From positions 1,597-18,586 of the forward strand of contig JAESUT010000011.1 of the NCBI GenBank assembly GCA_016762995.1: 16,990 nt of DNA, written 5' to 3'. The translations under genes were made by a program, and so were the position numbers. The notes beneath the pieces are model-generated. The model was given only the letters and a program-made list of their open reading frames with translations, made no database searches and was not told the DNA's origin. Below, piece by piece: positions 1 to 7,381 of the stretch (within the stretch, counting starts at the first letter, position 1; each line of letters opens with the position of its first letter). The DNA comes from Gammaproteobacteria bacterium. GTDB taxonomy: Bacteria > Pseudomonadota > Gammaproteobacteria > Pseudomonadales > Pseudohongiellaceae.

Positions 1-1296
1 GATTACCGGCACTGAGACTTCTAGCGCCCCTTCAATCGCTGCCTCTTCTTTCGAATAGCCCTTCCGTTCGTACGCGTGGATGCGTTCGCCAACAACGATC
101 GCATCGTCCACGATAATACCGAGCACGAGGATAAACCCCATTACTGTCAACGAGCTAATGGTAAGCCCCGCTGTAGGAAACAAGGCCAAGGCACCCGCTA
201 TCGCGATGGGAATACCTGCTGCAACCCAGATGGCCAATTTAAAACGGAGAAACAAGGCCAAAATCACCAACACCAACATCAAGCCCGTGTACGCATTCTG
301 GGCCACGGTGAGAATACGTTCCTGCGTCGCTATCGCCGAATCGGTAACTACATCTAGTGTCATACCCTCGGGTAAGTTGAAATCTGTAGACGCCATCCAT
401 TCCCGCACTTGCCTAGCCGAAGCAACAATGTCTTCGTCACCGACGCGCAACACGTTGATAATGACCGCGTTCACGCCATTGACTCGAGCGTCCAGATAGC
501 CTTCTTCGAAACCATCTTTGACAGTGGCAATTTCACCGAGACGCAGCTGCGTACCATCGGGAAACGACTGCACTACTATGTTCGCGTATTCATCACCGTT
601 GTAAACCTGCCCCTTAGTACGCAATAGGATTTCACCCGAGGCAGTTCGTATTGTCCCACCCGGTAAATCCAGCGACGCTCGATCGATAGCGCGAGAGATC
701 TGATCCAAGGTAAGGCCATACTGGCGAAGCGTAAATTCGGAAACCTCGATAGAGATCTCGAAGGGTCGAATGTATTCAATGTTTACTGTGGAAACACCGT
801 CGAGATCCAACAGGTCGTTGCGGATATTTTCCGCCACCACTTTTAGATTTCTGTCATCGGTATCGGACGCCAATGACAGGGTCATCACATTCCCGCTAGT
901 GCTGAATGCACGTACAACTGGTTTTTCTGTTTCAGTTGGGAAGGTAGTAATTGCATCTACCTTGCCCTTGATGTCATTGAGTGCGCGATTTATGTCGGCA
1001 CTGCTGGTGAGCTCTAGAGTGACATCACAACCGCCCTCTCTAGCTGTACTGGTTAGCCGCTCTATGTCTTCGGCGCCATCTAGCGCCTCTTCAATTCGCA
1101 GACAAACCGCCGACTCGGATTCGGCCGGAGTCGCACCTAGATAAGCAACACTAACCTGAACAATCCCAAAATCTATGTCGGGAAATTCTTCCTGATTAAG
1201 ATTGAAATAGGAAATGACCCCTCCCGCCAAAAAGATCATCATCATCAGATTGGTGGCGACTGGATTCTTAACAAACCATGTGATTGGAGTTCTCAA
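1..1296 (-). CDS. RND efflux transporter permease, AcrB/HAE1 type (N-terminal 432 residues, cut by window edge)
   Basis: Inner-membrane proton-driven pump subunit, expected to export drugs or other amphiphilic compounds with the adaptor encoded just upstream. Translating the minus strand from 1296 gives 432 codons open to base 1. Visible parts are a first membrane helix (about residues 12-32, after the WFVKNPVATN stretch typical of this family), two porter subdomains (about 40-325), then helices from about 335. Helix 4 carries VDDAIVVGERIH with the adjacent aspartates D397-D398 that carry protons in AcrB-type pumps. The start is TTG: an in-frame stop (TAG) lies four codons upstream, no ATG lies between, and GAGGT sits 5 bases before the TTG. 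It starts 51 bases after the adaptor gene, so the two are surely one operon. The C-terminal 600 or so residues lie outside the window. Substrate cannot be told from the sequence. Confidence 0.93.
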   Translation of the reverse strand, partial: MRTPITWFVKNPVATNLMMMIFLAGGVISYFNLNQEEFPDIDFGIVQVSVAYLGATPAESESAVCLRIEEALDGAEDIERLTSTAREGGCDVTLELTSSADINRALNDIKGKVDAITTFPTETEKPVVRAFSTSGNVMTLSLASDTDDRNLKVVAENIRNDLLDLDGVSTVNIEYIRPFEISIEVSEFTLRQYGLTLDQISRAIDRASLDLPGGTIRTASGEILLRTKGQVYNGDEYANIVVQSFPDGTQLRLGEIATVKDGFEEGYLDARVNGVNAVIINVLRVGDEDIVASARQVREWMASTDFNLPEGMTLDVVTDSAIATQERILTVAQNAYTGLMLVLVILALFLRFKLAIWVAAGIPIAIAGALALFPTAGLTISSLTVMGFILVLGIIVDDAIVVGERIHAYERKGYSKEEAAIEGALEVSVPVI

Positions 1297-1347
1297 AGTT
1301 GACCTCTACCTCAATAATTTTGCTGCCGAATACTACGGACTCGCCAC

Positions 1348-2526
1348 TTAAATAACTTCTATGATCGGCTGCACAGACATGCCGTTAACTACCGCCTGAA
1401 TCGGCGAGGTGCAAATAAATTCCCCTGGCAGCAACCCACCACTTATCAGCACGCGATCTTCCTCTAATCGATAGATCTCAACATCGCGGTAGTACATCTT
1501 ATTTTCCGCGTCTACTACCAGCACTTGGTTGTTATTGCGAATAACTGATCTAGGTAGCGAAATAAGGTCGTGAACGAGCTTGCCTTCGATGTTTGCCTTT
1601 ACATATAAACCTATAGGCAAGGGTATCTGGGCATTCTTACTGGAAGAAGCCCCTGTAAAAGGAGCGCCTGTATCAGGCTGCCTCACGCGGATAATTGTTT
1701 GGACGGTGTTGCTGTTGGCATCGATGACGGCTTCAGTACGCACGAGCTTGCCGGACCAACTGTATTCATCACCACCATAGAAGCCCTTCAATGTAACATC
1801 AGGTGCGAGTTCGTCTGCCAACTCACCACGCATGCCTAGCGGCACATCAAGAAACTCTAATTGACGTATAGCGAGGGGCACACGCACTTCAACCTCATCG
1901 GCACCAAGCAATACCGCTACTGATTGTGCCCGGCTAACGTACTGGCCCAATTCGACATCCCGCGATTGAATAATCGCATCGAAAGGAGCACGAATATTTG
2001 TTCGTTCCAGATCAAGTTCCGCCTGTCTAAAGCTTGCTTGAGCATCTGCGAGTCGTGCTGTATTTACATCTGCGGTTCTCTTCGCGCCTTGCAATTGCGC
2101 GTCGCTCGCGAGACGCTTATCTGCCAATTCGCCAAGCCGGTCCAATTCATTGCTGGCAAAGATTGCCTCGGCCTGAGCCTGCTGCATTGCTGCATTGCTG
2201 CGCGCTTTAGCAATCTCGTAGTCACTGCTCTGTAAACGCAGCAATGTCTCGCCTTGTGCAACAAAGCCACCAGCCTCCATCGCAGACGATATCCATTCTA
2301 CCGGGCCCGCTACGGGAGCGGACAAGCTCGCAACTCGAGATGCCTGAACCTTGCCTTGTGATTCCACATATAGCCGCACAGAACCGGCTCGAACTTGTGC
2401 TACCCGAACACTGACAGCGACGATTTCAGCTGCCACCTCTTCCACCACCGTAGGGGTTCGTAGCAATAGTGCCGCGAAGAGAATGCTGCCCACCATAATA
2501 CCAATGGGAATTAATACTCGCTTCAT
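1348..2526 (-). CDS. RND periplasmic adaptor (membrane fusion protein, HlyD/AcrA type)
   Basis: Links the inner-membrane pump to an outer-membrane channel. The 392-residue product has an N-terminal anchor helix (about 3-23, no lipobox cysteine), a first lipoyl half (YVESQGKVQ region, about 53-95), a long helical hairpin rich in Ala, Gln and Glu (about 100-170), the second lipoyl half (TNIRAPFDAII, about 176-186), and beta-barrel and membrane-proximal domains to the end. Length is normal for the family. I place the start at ATG 2526, not TTG 2532: AGGAG lies 7 bases before the ATG but only 1 base before the TTG. It is the first gene of the pump pair and follows the FadR-type regulator by 191 bases on the same strand. 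No outer-membrane channel gene is visible in the window. Confidence 0.92.
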   Translation of the reverse strand: MKRVLIPIGIMVGSILFAALLLRTPTVVEEVAAEIVAVSVRVAQVRAGSVRLYVESQGKVQASRVASLSAPVAGPVEWISSAMEAGGFVAQGETLLRLQSSDYEIAKARSNAAMQQAQAEAIFASNELDRLGELADKRLASDAQLQGAKRTADVNTARLADAQASFRQAELDLERTNIRAPFDAIIQSRDVELGQYVSRAQSVAVLLGADEVEVRVPLAIRQLEFLDVPLGMRGELADELAPDVTLKGFYGGDEYSWSGKLVRTEAVIDANSNTVQTIIRVRQPDTGAPFTGASSSKNAQIPLPIGLYVKANIEGKLVHDLISLPRSVIRNNNQVLVVDAENKMYYRDVEIYRLEEDRVLISGGLLPGEFICTSPIQAVVNGMSVQPIIEVI

Positions 2527-2605
2527 GCGCAAGCTCCTGTGTGTAACTTCCGTGTACTTAACTTTCGTGCTTTCAATTTTGTCTTCATTTGTCTATTCGC
2601 ATTTA

Positions 2606-2635
2606 TTTACACTTCTACTATTTGCACTTCTACTT
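2606..2635. repeat. Two tandem 15-bp repeats upstream of the efflux adaptor gene
   Basis: TTTACACTTCTACTA (2606-2620) is directly followed by TTTGCACTTCTACTT (2621-2635), with 13 of 15 positions identical. The copies lie 80-110 bases before the adaptor start, in the leader or promoter of the pump genes. A weaker repeat with the same 15-base step (AACTTCCGTG at 2545, AACTTTCGTG at 2560) lies nearer the gene. They could be direct-repeat sites for a regulator, or chance duplication. Confidence 0.6.
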
Positions 2636-2717
2636 AGTTAGTACGTAAGAACCGAATAATCCTTGCGCTCTACCTGTCTCGAATCCAGCTCCCCTCGGCG
2701 CTTTACTTGTATCTTGC

Positions 2718-3446
2718 TCAGTTAGCCACACGGATTGATAGCTCATCAGCCCTAAACCTGAGCGCCTCGCCAACCGCCTCACGAAGCTCTACAAAATGAT
2801 CTTGCATAGCTTGACTCGCTAACTCGCCATCCTGCTTATTCAGGCTCACCCTGAGTGAGCTCAGAAGCTTATCTATCGAGCCTGCCCGTAGATCTGGGCG
2901 AATTCCAAGCTCTATCATTTGATCCACAAACTGCGCCTTTAGGTCATTGCCTATAAGCCTAACCACTAAGTTATCCGCAATTGCCGACATCGCCTCCAGC
3001 AATGCCCGCCAATGGGGCTGCATCGCTTCAAAATCCTCTGCTTCGGCTGCTAACTCTGCGACTAGTTTCTTCAGCTGGATGAGTTGCTCAGGTGACGCCG
3101 CGACAACGGCATTCTTCGCAGTCATGGCGGTCAATACACTAAATGCCTGCAGGAATTGATCGACAAGAAGCGGGTCTGGATAGTCACCAAGCGCCATAAG
3201 GGGGCCCAGGACCGCCAAACTGGCGGATTTCACACTCTGCACTCGTGCCCCGCCTGGCTGGGTACGAATAAGCCCTAGCTGCTCCAACTGCGACAGCGCT
3301 TCGCGCACAGCCCCACGGCTGGCATCAAATCTTGCCGCAAGATCTCGCTCCGAGGGAAATCGTTCACCACTTCGATAGCGTTGTTGAAGTATTTCGTCAC
3401 GCAGAATGGCAGCGATTTCATGGCTAATTGTGTTGCTTGAGGACAT
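2718..3446 (-). CDS. GntR-family transcriptional regulator, FadR subfamily
   Basis: A DNA-binding regulator of 242 residues. The N-terminal winged helix (about 5-70) shows the GntR signature: RSGERFPSERDLAARF, then SRGAVREALSQLEQLGLI and a GGARVQ wing. The rest (about 85-235) is helical and fits the FCD effector domain, with H145 and H217 where FCD proteins often place metal or ligand-binding histidines; the full metal set is not obvious. The ATG at 3446 has AGGT 5 bases upstream. Two TTGGTCnGACCAA palindromes lie 46-76 bases before the start, so it probably controls its own promoter. The efflux genes follow on the same strand after 191 bases and may be co-transcribed with it. No such palindrome occurs between the regulator and the pump. 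The effector is unknown; related FadR-type proteins sense organic acids or acyl compounds. Confidence 0.92.
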   Translation of the reverse strand: MSSSNTISHEIAAILRDEILQQRYRSGERFPSERDLAARFDASRGAVREALSQLEQLGLIRTQPGGARVQSVKSASLAVLGPLMALGDYPDPLLVDQFLQAFSVLTAMTAKNAVVAASPEQLIQLKKLVAELAAEAEDFEAMQPHWRALLEAMSAIADNLVVRLIGNDLKAQFVDQMIELGIRPDLRAGSIDKLLSSLRVSLNKQDGELASQAMQDHFVELREAVGEALRFRADELSIRVAN

Positions 3447-3491
3447 CGATTACCTATTAATTGGAACGCTTGATAGCAGAATCTACACATT

Positions 3492-3522
3492 ATTTGGTCA
3501 GACCAAATTGGTCCGACCAAAT
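3492..3522. promoter_or_regulatory. Double palindromic operator for the FadR-type regulator
   Basis: Two palindromes TTGGTC-n-GACCAA lie at 3494-3506 (centre A) and 3508-3520 (centre C), with one base between them and centres 14 bases apart. The first extends to a 17-base perfect palindrome (3492-3508). The TGGTCnGACCA core matches the known operator style of FadR-subfamily GntR regulators. The site overlaps the place expected for the -35 element of a minus-strand promoter with a weak -10 TAGATT at 3485-3480. That fits autorepression. Confidence 0.85.
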
Positions 3523-3888
3523 ATAGGGCCAAAATCATATAGTGCAAGTCGCAGTCGACGAACCGAGCTAAATATTTGCTGACTAGATGATTCAGGCCTA
3601 GAAGTTTGCTGGTTCACAGAATCGCTTAGTAAAATAACGAAGGCGCTACCAATGTTGACTCAATCCGATGCCCTGGGAGCATGATTGGAACCGAGGCTGC
3701 CTATGAATTCAGGGATCAAGGCGCTCACTGGTATCTCACTAATATTGCTGCATCTACACTCCCACAGACAATGGCCGCCACCCGCGTTTTCTCGATCGCA
3801 GAAAAGATGTAGAAAACCGCGCCACTTGTGGGCGAAGCGGTTGTTCACCTGAAGCAAATCTGCTTAAATCTTACACTCTTTCGCTCAA

Positions 3889-3943
3889 TTGACCTCAATT
3901 TTCCCGTAAAACCAATATCAATAGATTCTCACAGGGTTATAAT
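3889..3943 (+). promoter_or_regulatory. Candidate promoter elements for the adenylate cyclase gene
   Basis: TTGACC (3889-3894) and CAATAT (3913-3918) are 18 bases apart, a plausible sigma-70 pair. A perfect TATAAT lies at 3938-3943 but has no good -35 partner at 16-18 bases. Either would give a leader of about 50-80 bases before the ATG at 4003. This is pattern matching only. Confidence 0.35.
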
Positions 3944-4002
3944 TCGGCCGACGTTACAAACAGCCCCCTCTCACGCGCAGCTAGACAGAAGAAAATTATC
4001 CT

Positions 4003-6000
4003 ATGGAACCGATAAAAAAGTATTTGATCGATAACTTCGAAGGGGTGTTCGTCCTCGTCATTTTAGTATTCGTGAGCGCTATCGTGTGGTTTGTGGAGTC
4101 GAAGCTGTCTTTCCTGAATTTCTTCTATCTGCCGGTCTTGTTGAGCTCCTACTACTTGGGTATCCGCTCAGGTGTGTTAGGCGCATTTTTATGCTTCCTG
4201 ATTATCGGCATATTCGCCGGCATTTACCCAGATCGCTTCACTGCCCCCATGGACAATTTTGGCCTTGCGGCTTCAGTACTAACTTGGGCTGGTTTCTTAA
4301 TCCTAACCGCCGTCATCGTAGGTTTTACCCACCGCGAGCTACAAGACAAGATTACCGAGGCGCTGCGTTCGAAAGCCGAAGCGAGTGGTAATGCTGAACT
4401 GCTTGAACAGACTATGACCACCATTCGAGAATTCGAATCCGAACTAGACTATAAGGTGGAAGAAAGAACCCGCGTACTCGAAGAGAAGACAAAATCCATT
4501 AGGGCACATAAAGAAAAGGTTGAAGAAACACTTTATTCAACCATGGATCCAGCTGTTGTTAAGCTGATGATCGAGGGTCGCATCCGCACTGAGAATCGCC
4601 GCATTAGCGTGATGTTCTCCGACCTTAAGGGCTTCACCAAATACTCTGAAGAGCACTCGGCAGAGGTTGTGATTACCGAGTTAAATAAATATCTAGGAGA
4701 CATGGAAACCATCTTGCTCAACTACAACGCCCATATCGACAAATATATGGGTGATGGCATCATGTCCGAATTCGGCGCACCCATTCGCTATGAGAAGCAC
4801 TCTCTTCTCGCCGTGGCCTGTGCTTGGAAGATGCAGGAGAAAATGCAGCAGGCCAAACACCCTTTCGAGCTAAGAGTGGGCATAGCGACTGGTGTCGCCA
4901 CTACCGGCATCATCGGTGCGAAGCGTCAGTCATTTACAGCATTCGGCGACACTGTGAACCTAGCCTCACGCATTGAGGGCATGTGCGAACCAGGCCATGT
5001 CACAGTCGATGAAGCAACATTTAATGAATGCAAAGATGTATTCGATTTCAAGCCTGTCTCTGGCCTTGCGTCCTATACACAATCGGGCAACCCCGCGCTA
5101 GTTGATGAAATTACAGCCCTGATCAAAGCGGTAGACGCCAACGACAAAAACGTCTCAATGCGCGTCGAGCTAGCTAGCCTACTAAAAGAAGCGAACGATC
5201 CAGAGCAGGCGCATCTGCACTTAAAACTCGCCATGGGGCTCGCGCCCGATAACAAAGACGTAAAAGTTGCCTATGCAGAGAACTCTGTAATTATGGAACA
5301 ACAGCGGGACCTTACAGTTCGTGGTCGCCGCAGCACTGTCCACCTCTACGAAATTGTCGCATTCAAGAACCCTCTTGATAGGGCAAAACAGCTTCCTTCT
5401 CACCTACTAACAGATTTACAAGAGAAACTGGACAAGCTCGTTACCTATCCGGAAGATTTCATCTTACCGGTTGAATGTATTGATGGCTCCGTTGGCTTCG
5501 CTAGACTCACGGGTATCACAGCATTCCTGATAGCAGATCGAATGAACCTTGTCGACCAAGAGAAGCACGACATCCTCGAAGCCGGCTATTTGGCTGAAAT
5601 AGGCAAGACCATCGTGCCGGAAAACATATTGAACCGTAATGGCGGCCTAACCGAAGACGACTTCACTCATATTCATATGCACCCACGAGAGGGTGTGCGT
5701 AAGCTACGCAATGCCGGCTACGAAAATGAAAAAATGCTAGAACTCATTGAGTGCCATCACGAGAACTATGATGGCTCTGGCTATCCCGCAGGTATTCAAG
5801 GCGAAAATATACCAATCGGCGCTCGAATTCTGGCAGTAGCCGAGGCCTATATCAGCCTAACCTCAAACCGACCTTACCGCGACCCATGGGATGGTCGGGC
5901 AGCACTGACTGAAATCACCAAGTATATCCGCACAGGAAAATTCGACCCCATGATAGTAAACACATTATCCGAGATCGTTGGCGAGCTCGACAAAAAATAG
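4003..6000 (+). CDS. Membrane-anchored class III adenylate cyclase fused to a degenerate HD-GYP domain
   Basis: Predicted to make cAMP from ATP at the inner membrane. The 665 residues run in this order: about four membrane helices (residues 14-108); a charged coiled coil (about 110-180); a class III cyclase domain (about 198-330); a helical TPR-like stretch (about 380-435); and an HD-GYP-like domain (about 500-650). Cyclase residues are all present with class IIIb spacing: metal aspartates D207 (FSDLKGFT) and D251 (DKYMGDG), adenine-selecting K247 and T312, and N319 and R323 (GDTVNLASR). The Lys/Thr pair favours ATP over GTP. In the HD-GYP part, HHEN (585-588), GYP (593-595), H560 and RPYR remain. 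However, the HD pair is A531-E532 and the later metal aspartate of the VAD motif is E614, so c-di-GMP hydrolysis is unlikely. The ATG follows a weak AGAAG. It is the first gene of an operon with the rhodanese lipoprotein 31 bases downstream. Confidence 0.93.
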   Translation: MEPIKKYLIDNFEGVFVLVILVFVSAIVWFVESKLSFLNFFYLPVLLSSYYLGIRSGVLGAFLCFLIIGIFAGIYPDRFTAPMDNFGLAASVLTWAGFLILTAVIVGFTHRELQDKITEALRSKAEASGNAELLEQTMTTIREFESELDYKVEERTRVLEEKTKSIRAHKEKVEETLYSTMDPAVVKLMIEGRIRTENRRISVMFSDLKGFTKYSEEHSAEVVITELNKYLGDMETILLNYNAHIDKYMGDGIMSEFGAPIRYEKHSLLAVACAWKMQEKMQQAKHPFELRVGIATGVATTGIIGAKRQSFTAFGDTVNLASRIEGMCEPGHVTVDEATFNECKDVFDFKPVSGLASYTQSGNPALVDEITALIKAVDANDKNVSMRVELASLLKEANDPEQAHLHLKLAMGLAPDNKDVKVAYAENSVIMEQQRDLTVRGRRSTVHLYEIVAFKNPLDRAKQLPSHLLTDLQEKLDKLVTYPEDFILPVECIDGSVGFARLTGITAFLIADRMNLVDQEKHDILEAGYLAEIGKTIVPENILNRNGGLTEDDFTHIHMHPREGVRKLRNAGYENEKMLELIECHHENYDGSGYPAGIQGENIPIGARILAVAEAYISLTSNRPYRDPWDGRAALTEITKYIRTGKFDPMIVNTLSEIVGELDKK

Positions 6001-6031
6001 TCCAATACATTTTATTTAAGGAATCACAGTA

Positions 6032-6361
6032 ATGAAAAACGCTAGCCGAATTACAACAATCGCCGTACTGGCAATCCTGCTTTCAGCCTGCGGTATGTTC
6101 GCCCCCAAGACTGTTTGGATCGACGTCCGCTCACTCGATGAATACGCAGAAGACCATATCTCGAATACGGAAAATATCCCACATACTGAGATCGCTGCAC
6201 AGATAAGCGATCTTAATCTAGACAAAGACACACCGATCAAGTTGTTCTGCCGCAGCGGCGTTAGAGCAGGCCTTGCGCAAACAGCCTTGCAAGATCTCGG
6301 CTACACGAATGTAGAGAACGTCGGCGGCATTGCAGATGCCAGGATAGTCTTAAACCAATAG
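6032..6361 (+). CDS. Rhodanese-like lipoprotein
   Basis: A small single-domain rhodanese of 109 residues, likely lipid-anchored and facing the periplasm. The signal peptide ends in a lipobox LLSAC with acylated Cys20. The mature part has WIDVRSLDEYAEDHI (DVR element, 29-43) and the active loop C73-R-S-G-V-R, the six-residue loop of sulfurtransferase rhodaneses of PspE/GlpE size. It would carry sulfur as a persulfide on C73. The donor and acceptor are unknown. AAGGA lies 9 bases before the ATG. The gene follows the adenylate cyclase after 31 bases and is followed by a strong terminator, so the two form a closed operon. Confidence in the family is high; its link with cAMP signalling is unexplained. 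Confidence 0.9.
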   Translation: MKNASRITTIAVLAILLSACGMFAPKTVWIDVRSLDEYAEDHISNTENIPHTEIAAQISDLNLDKDTPIKLFCRSGVRAGLAQTALQDLGYTNVENVGGIADARIVLNQ

Positions 6362-6372
6362 TCCTGCTGTAT

Positions 6373-6394
6373 GTAGTGCGATAGGTAGTGCGAT
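6373..6394. repeat. Short direct repeat after the rhodanese gene
   Basis: GTAGTGCGAT occurs at 6373-6382 and again at 6385-6394, separated by two bases, between the rhodanese stop codon and the terminator. No function is apparent. Confidence 0.5.
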
Positions 6395-6404
6395 TGACAC
6401 GCAT

Positions 6405-6445
6405 AAGGTCGTAGGGATTAATTAAAATCCCTACGGCCTTTTTTA
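6405..6445 (+). terminator. Rho-independent terminator of the cyclase-rhodanese operon
   Basis: A 15-base arm (6405-6419, AAGGTCGTAGGGATT) pairs with 6426-6440 (AATCCCTACGGCCTT) with a single G-T wobble. The loop is AATTAA, and the right arm ends in a run of six T (6439-6444). It lies 43 bases after the rhodanese stop. Confidence 0.93.
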
Positions 6446-6622
6446 TTGTCTGACTAGGCATGTCTAGCTTCGGATTTTGGCTGAGTACCTTGCATTGAAA
6501 TAGGTCACTCTAAACTCAAGTAAGTCGCCCGTTACTATGCACTTTGCGTGTAGTTTCGCGCTAGACATGGCAAACTCAGGAAAAATGACACAATAGACGC
6601 CGCCACGCGGCAGGAGCGATTC

Positions 6623-7381
6623 ATGACCCTTTCCAAGAAACTGCTTATCAATTTACTTGCCGGCTGCACGCTGGTATTGGCGGGAGGTATCGCTAATGCA
6701 GCCGATGCCGATATTGCGGCCGCATTGTCCCATACCGATCGCCTCAGCGGCGATGCAGAGGCAGACGATAAACGCATGCCGGCCCAGGTCCTCGCATTCG
6801 CAGGGCTTGAGACTGGAATGGATGTTCTTGAGCTTGAAGCCGGCGGCGGTTACTACACAGAAATCCTAAGTCGCTCCGTAGGCGCAAGTGGCAGTGTCAT
6901 CTTGCAACACGCGCCGGGCCTAATGGGATTCGTTGGTGATGGCATCGATCTGCGCACTGCGAACAACCGACTTCCGAATGTTACAGTAAGCATTACTCAG
7001 TTCGATGATCTGGACGCTGCCGACAATTCAATCGACATGGTGACCTGGATTCAGGGGCCACATGAACTTGGCTTCGCACCGGATGGAAATAGCCTCGGTG
7101 ATGCAGCCGGCGCCTTTCGTGAAATCGCTAGAGTATTGAAGCCAGGTGGCGTATTCGTTGCATCCGATCATCAAGCCCCTGACGGCACAGGACTCGAAGC
7201 TGGCGGCACGTTACACCGTATTGAGCAGAGCTGGGTTACTGAAATGGCTGAAGCGGCAGGACTTAGCATTGCCGCGACCTCAGATCTATTAAAGAACTCA
7301 GACGACCCTCTAACTGATGGTGTCTTCGCACCCGCTATTCGTGGCAAGACCAGTCAGTTCTTAGTTTTATACAGAAAGTAA
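6623..7381 (+). CDS. Exported class I SAM-methyltransferase-like protein (predicted methyltransferase, COG4798 type)
   Basis: The 252-residue product has a signal peptide (about 1-26, ending IANA before ADAD). A Rossmann-type methyltransferase fold follows: motif I VLELEAGGGYYTE (68-80), a strand with the acidic DDLDA region, and an IARVLKPGGVFVASDH segment typical of the motif after the fifth helix. AGGAG lies 6 bases before the ATG. LAGC at 12-15 could be read as a lipobox, but the hydrophobic stretch continues past it to a better type I cleavage site. The family is known from bacterial genomes, usually with signal peptides, and its substrate is not known to me. Export is puzzling because S-adenosylmethionine is made in the cytoplasm. 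The gene stands alone between a terminator and a convergent transporter operon. Confidence 0.85.
   Translation: MTLSKKLLINLLAGCTLVLAGGIANAADADIAAALSHTDRLSGDAEADDKRMPAQVLAFAGLETGMDVLELEAGGGYYTEILSRSVGASGSVILQHAPGLMGFVGDGIDLRTANNRLPNVTVSITQFDDLDAADNSIDMVTWIQGPHELGFAPDGNSLGDAAGAFREIARVLKPGGVFVASDHQAPDGTGLEAGGTLHRIEQSWVTEMAEAAGLSIAATSDLLKNSDDPLTDGVFAPAIRGKTSQFLVLYRK

Larger units (their letters stand above)
3447..4002. other. 556-base divergent intergenic region between the regulator and the adenylate cyclase
   Basis: No convincing gene is seen. The left end carries the double operator. The middle (3783-3821) has competing inverted repeats: TTTTCT (3787-3792) can pair with AGAAAA at 3800-3805, or, extended by CGCG, with AGAAAACCGCG at 3811-3821. 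The right end carries candidate promoter elements for the cyclase gene. Short open frames here overlap the cyclase start or lack ribosome binding sites. Confidence 0.6.

Noticed and set aside
76..1144. Plus-strand open frames across the left end
   Set aside because: They lie opposite the RND permease, whose minus-strand frame is open throughout and shows clear family motifs.
3660..3857. Minus-strand open frame of 65 codons upstream of the cyclase gene
   Set aside because: No convincing ribosome binding site, composition unlike the neighbouring proteins, and it covers the inverted-repeat region.
3828..4034. Plus-strand open frame overlapping the cyclase start
   Set aside because: GTG start without a ribosome binding site; it overlaps the well-supported cyclase ATG in another frame.
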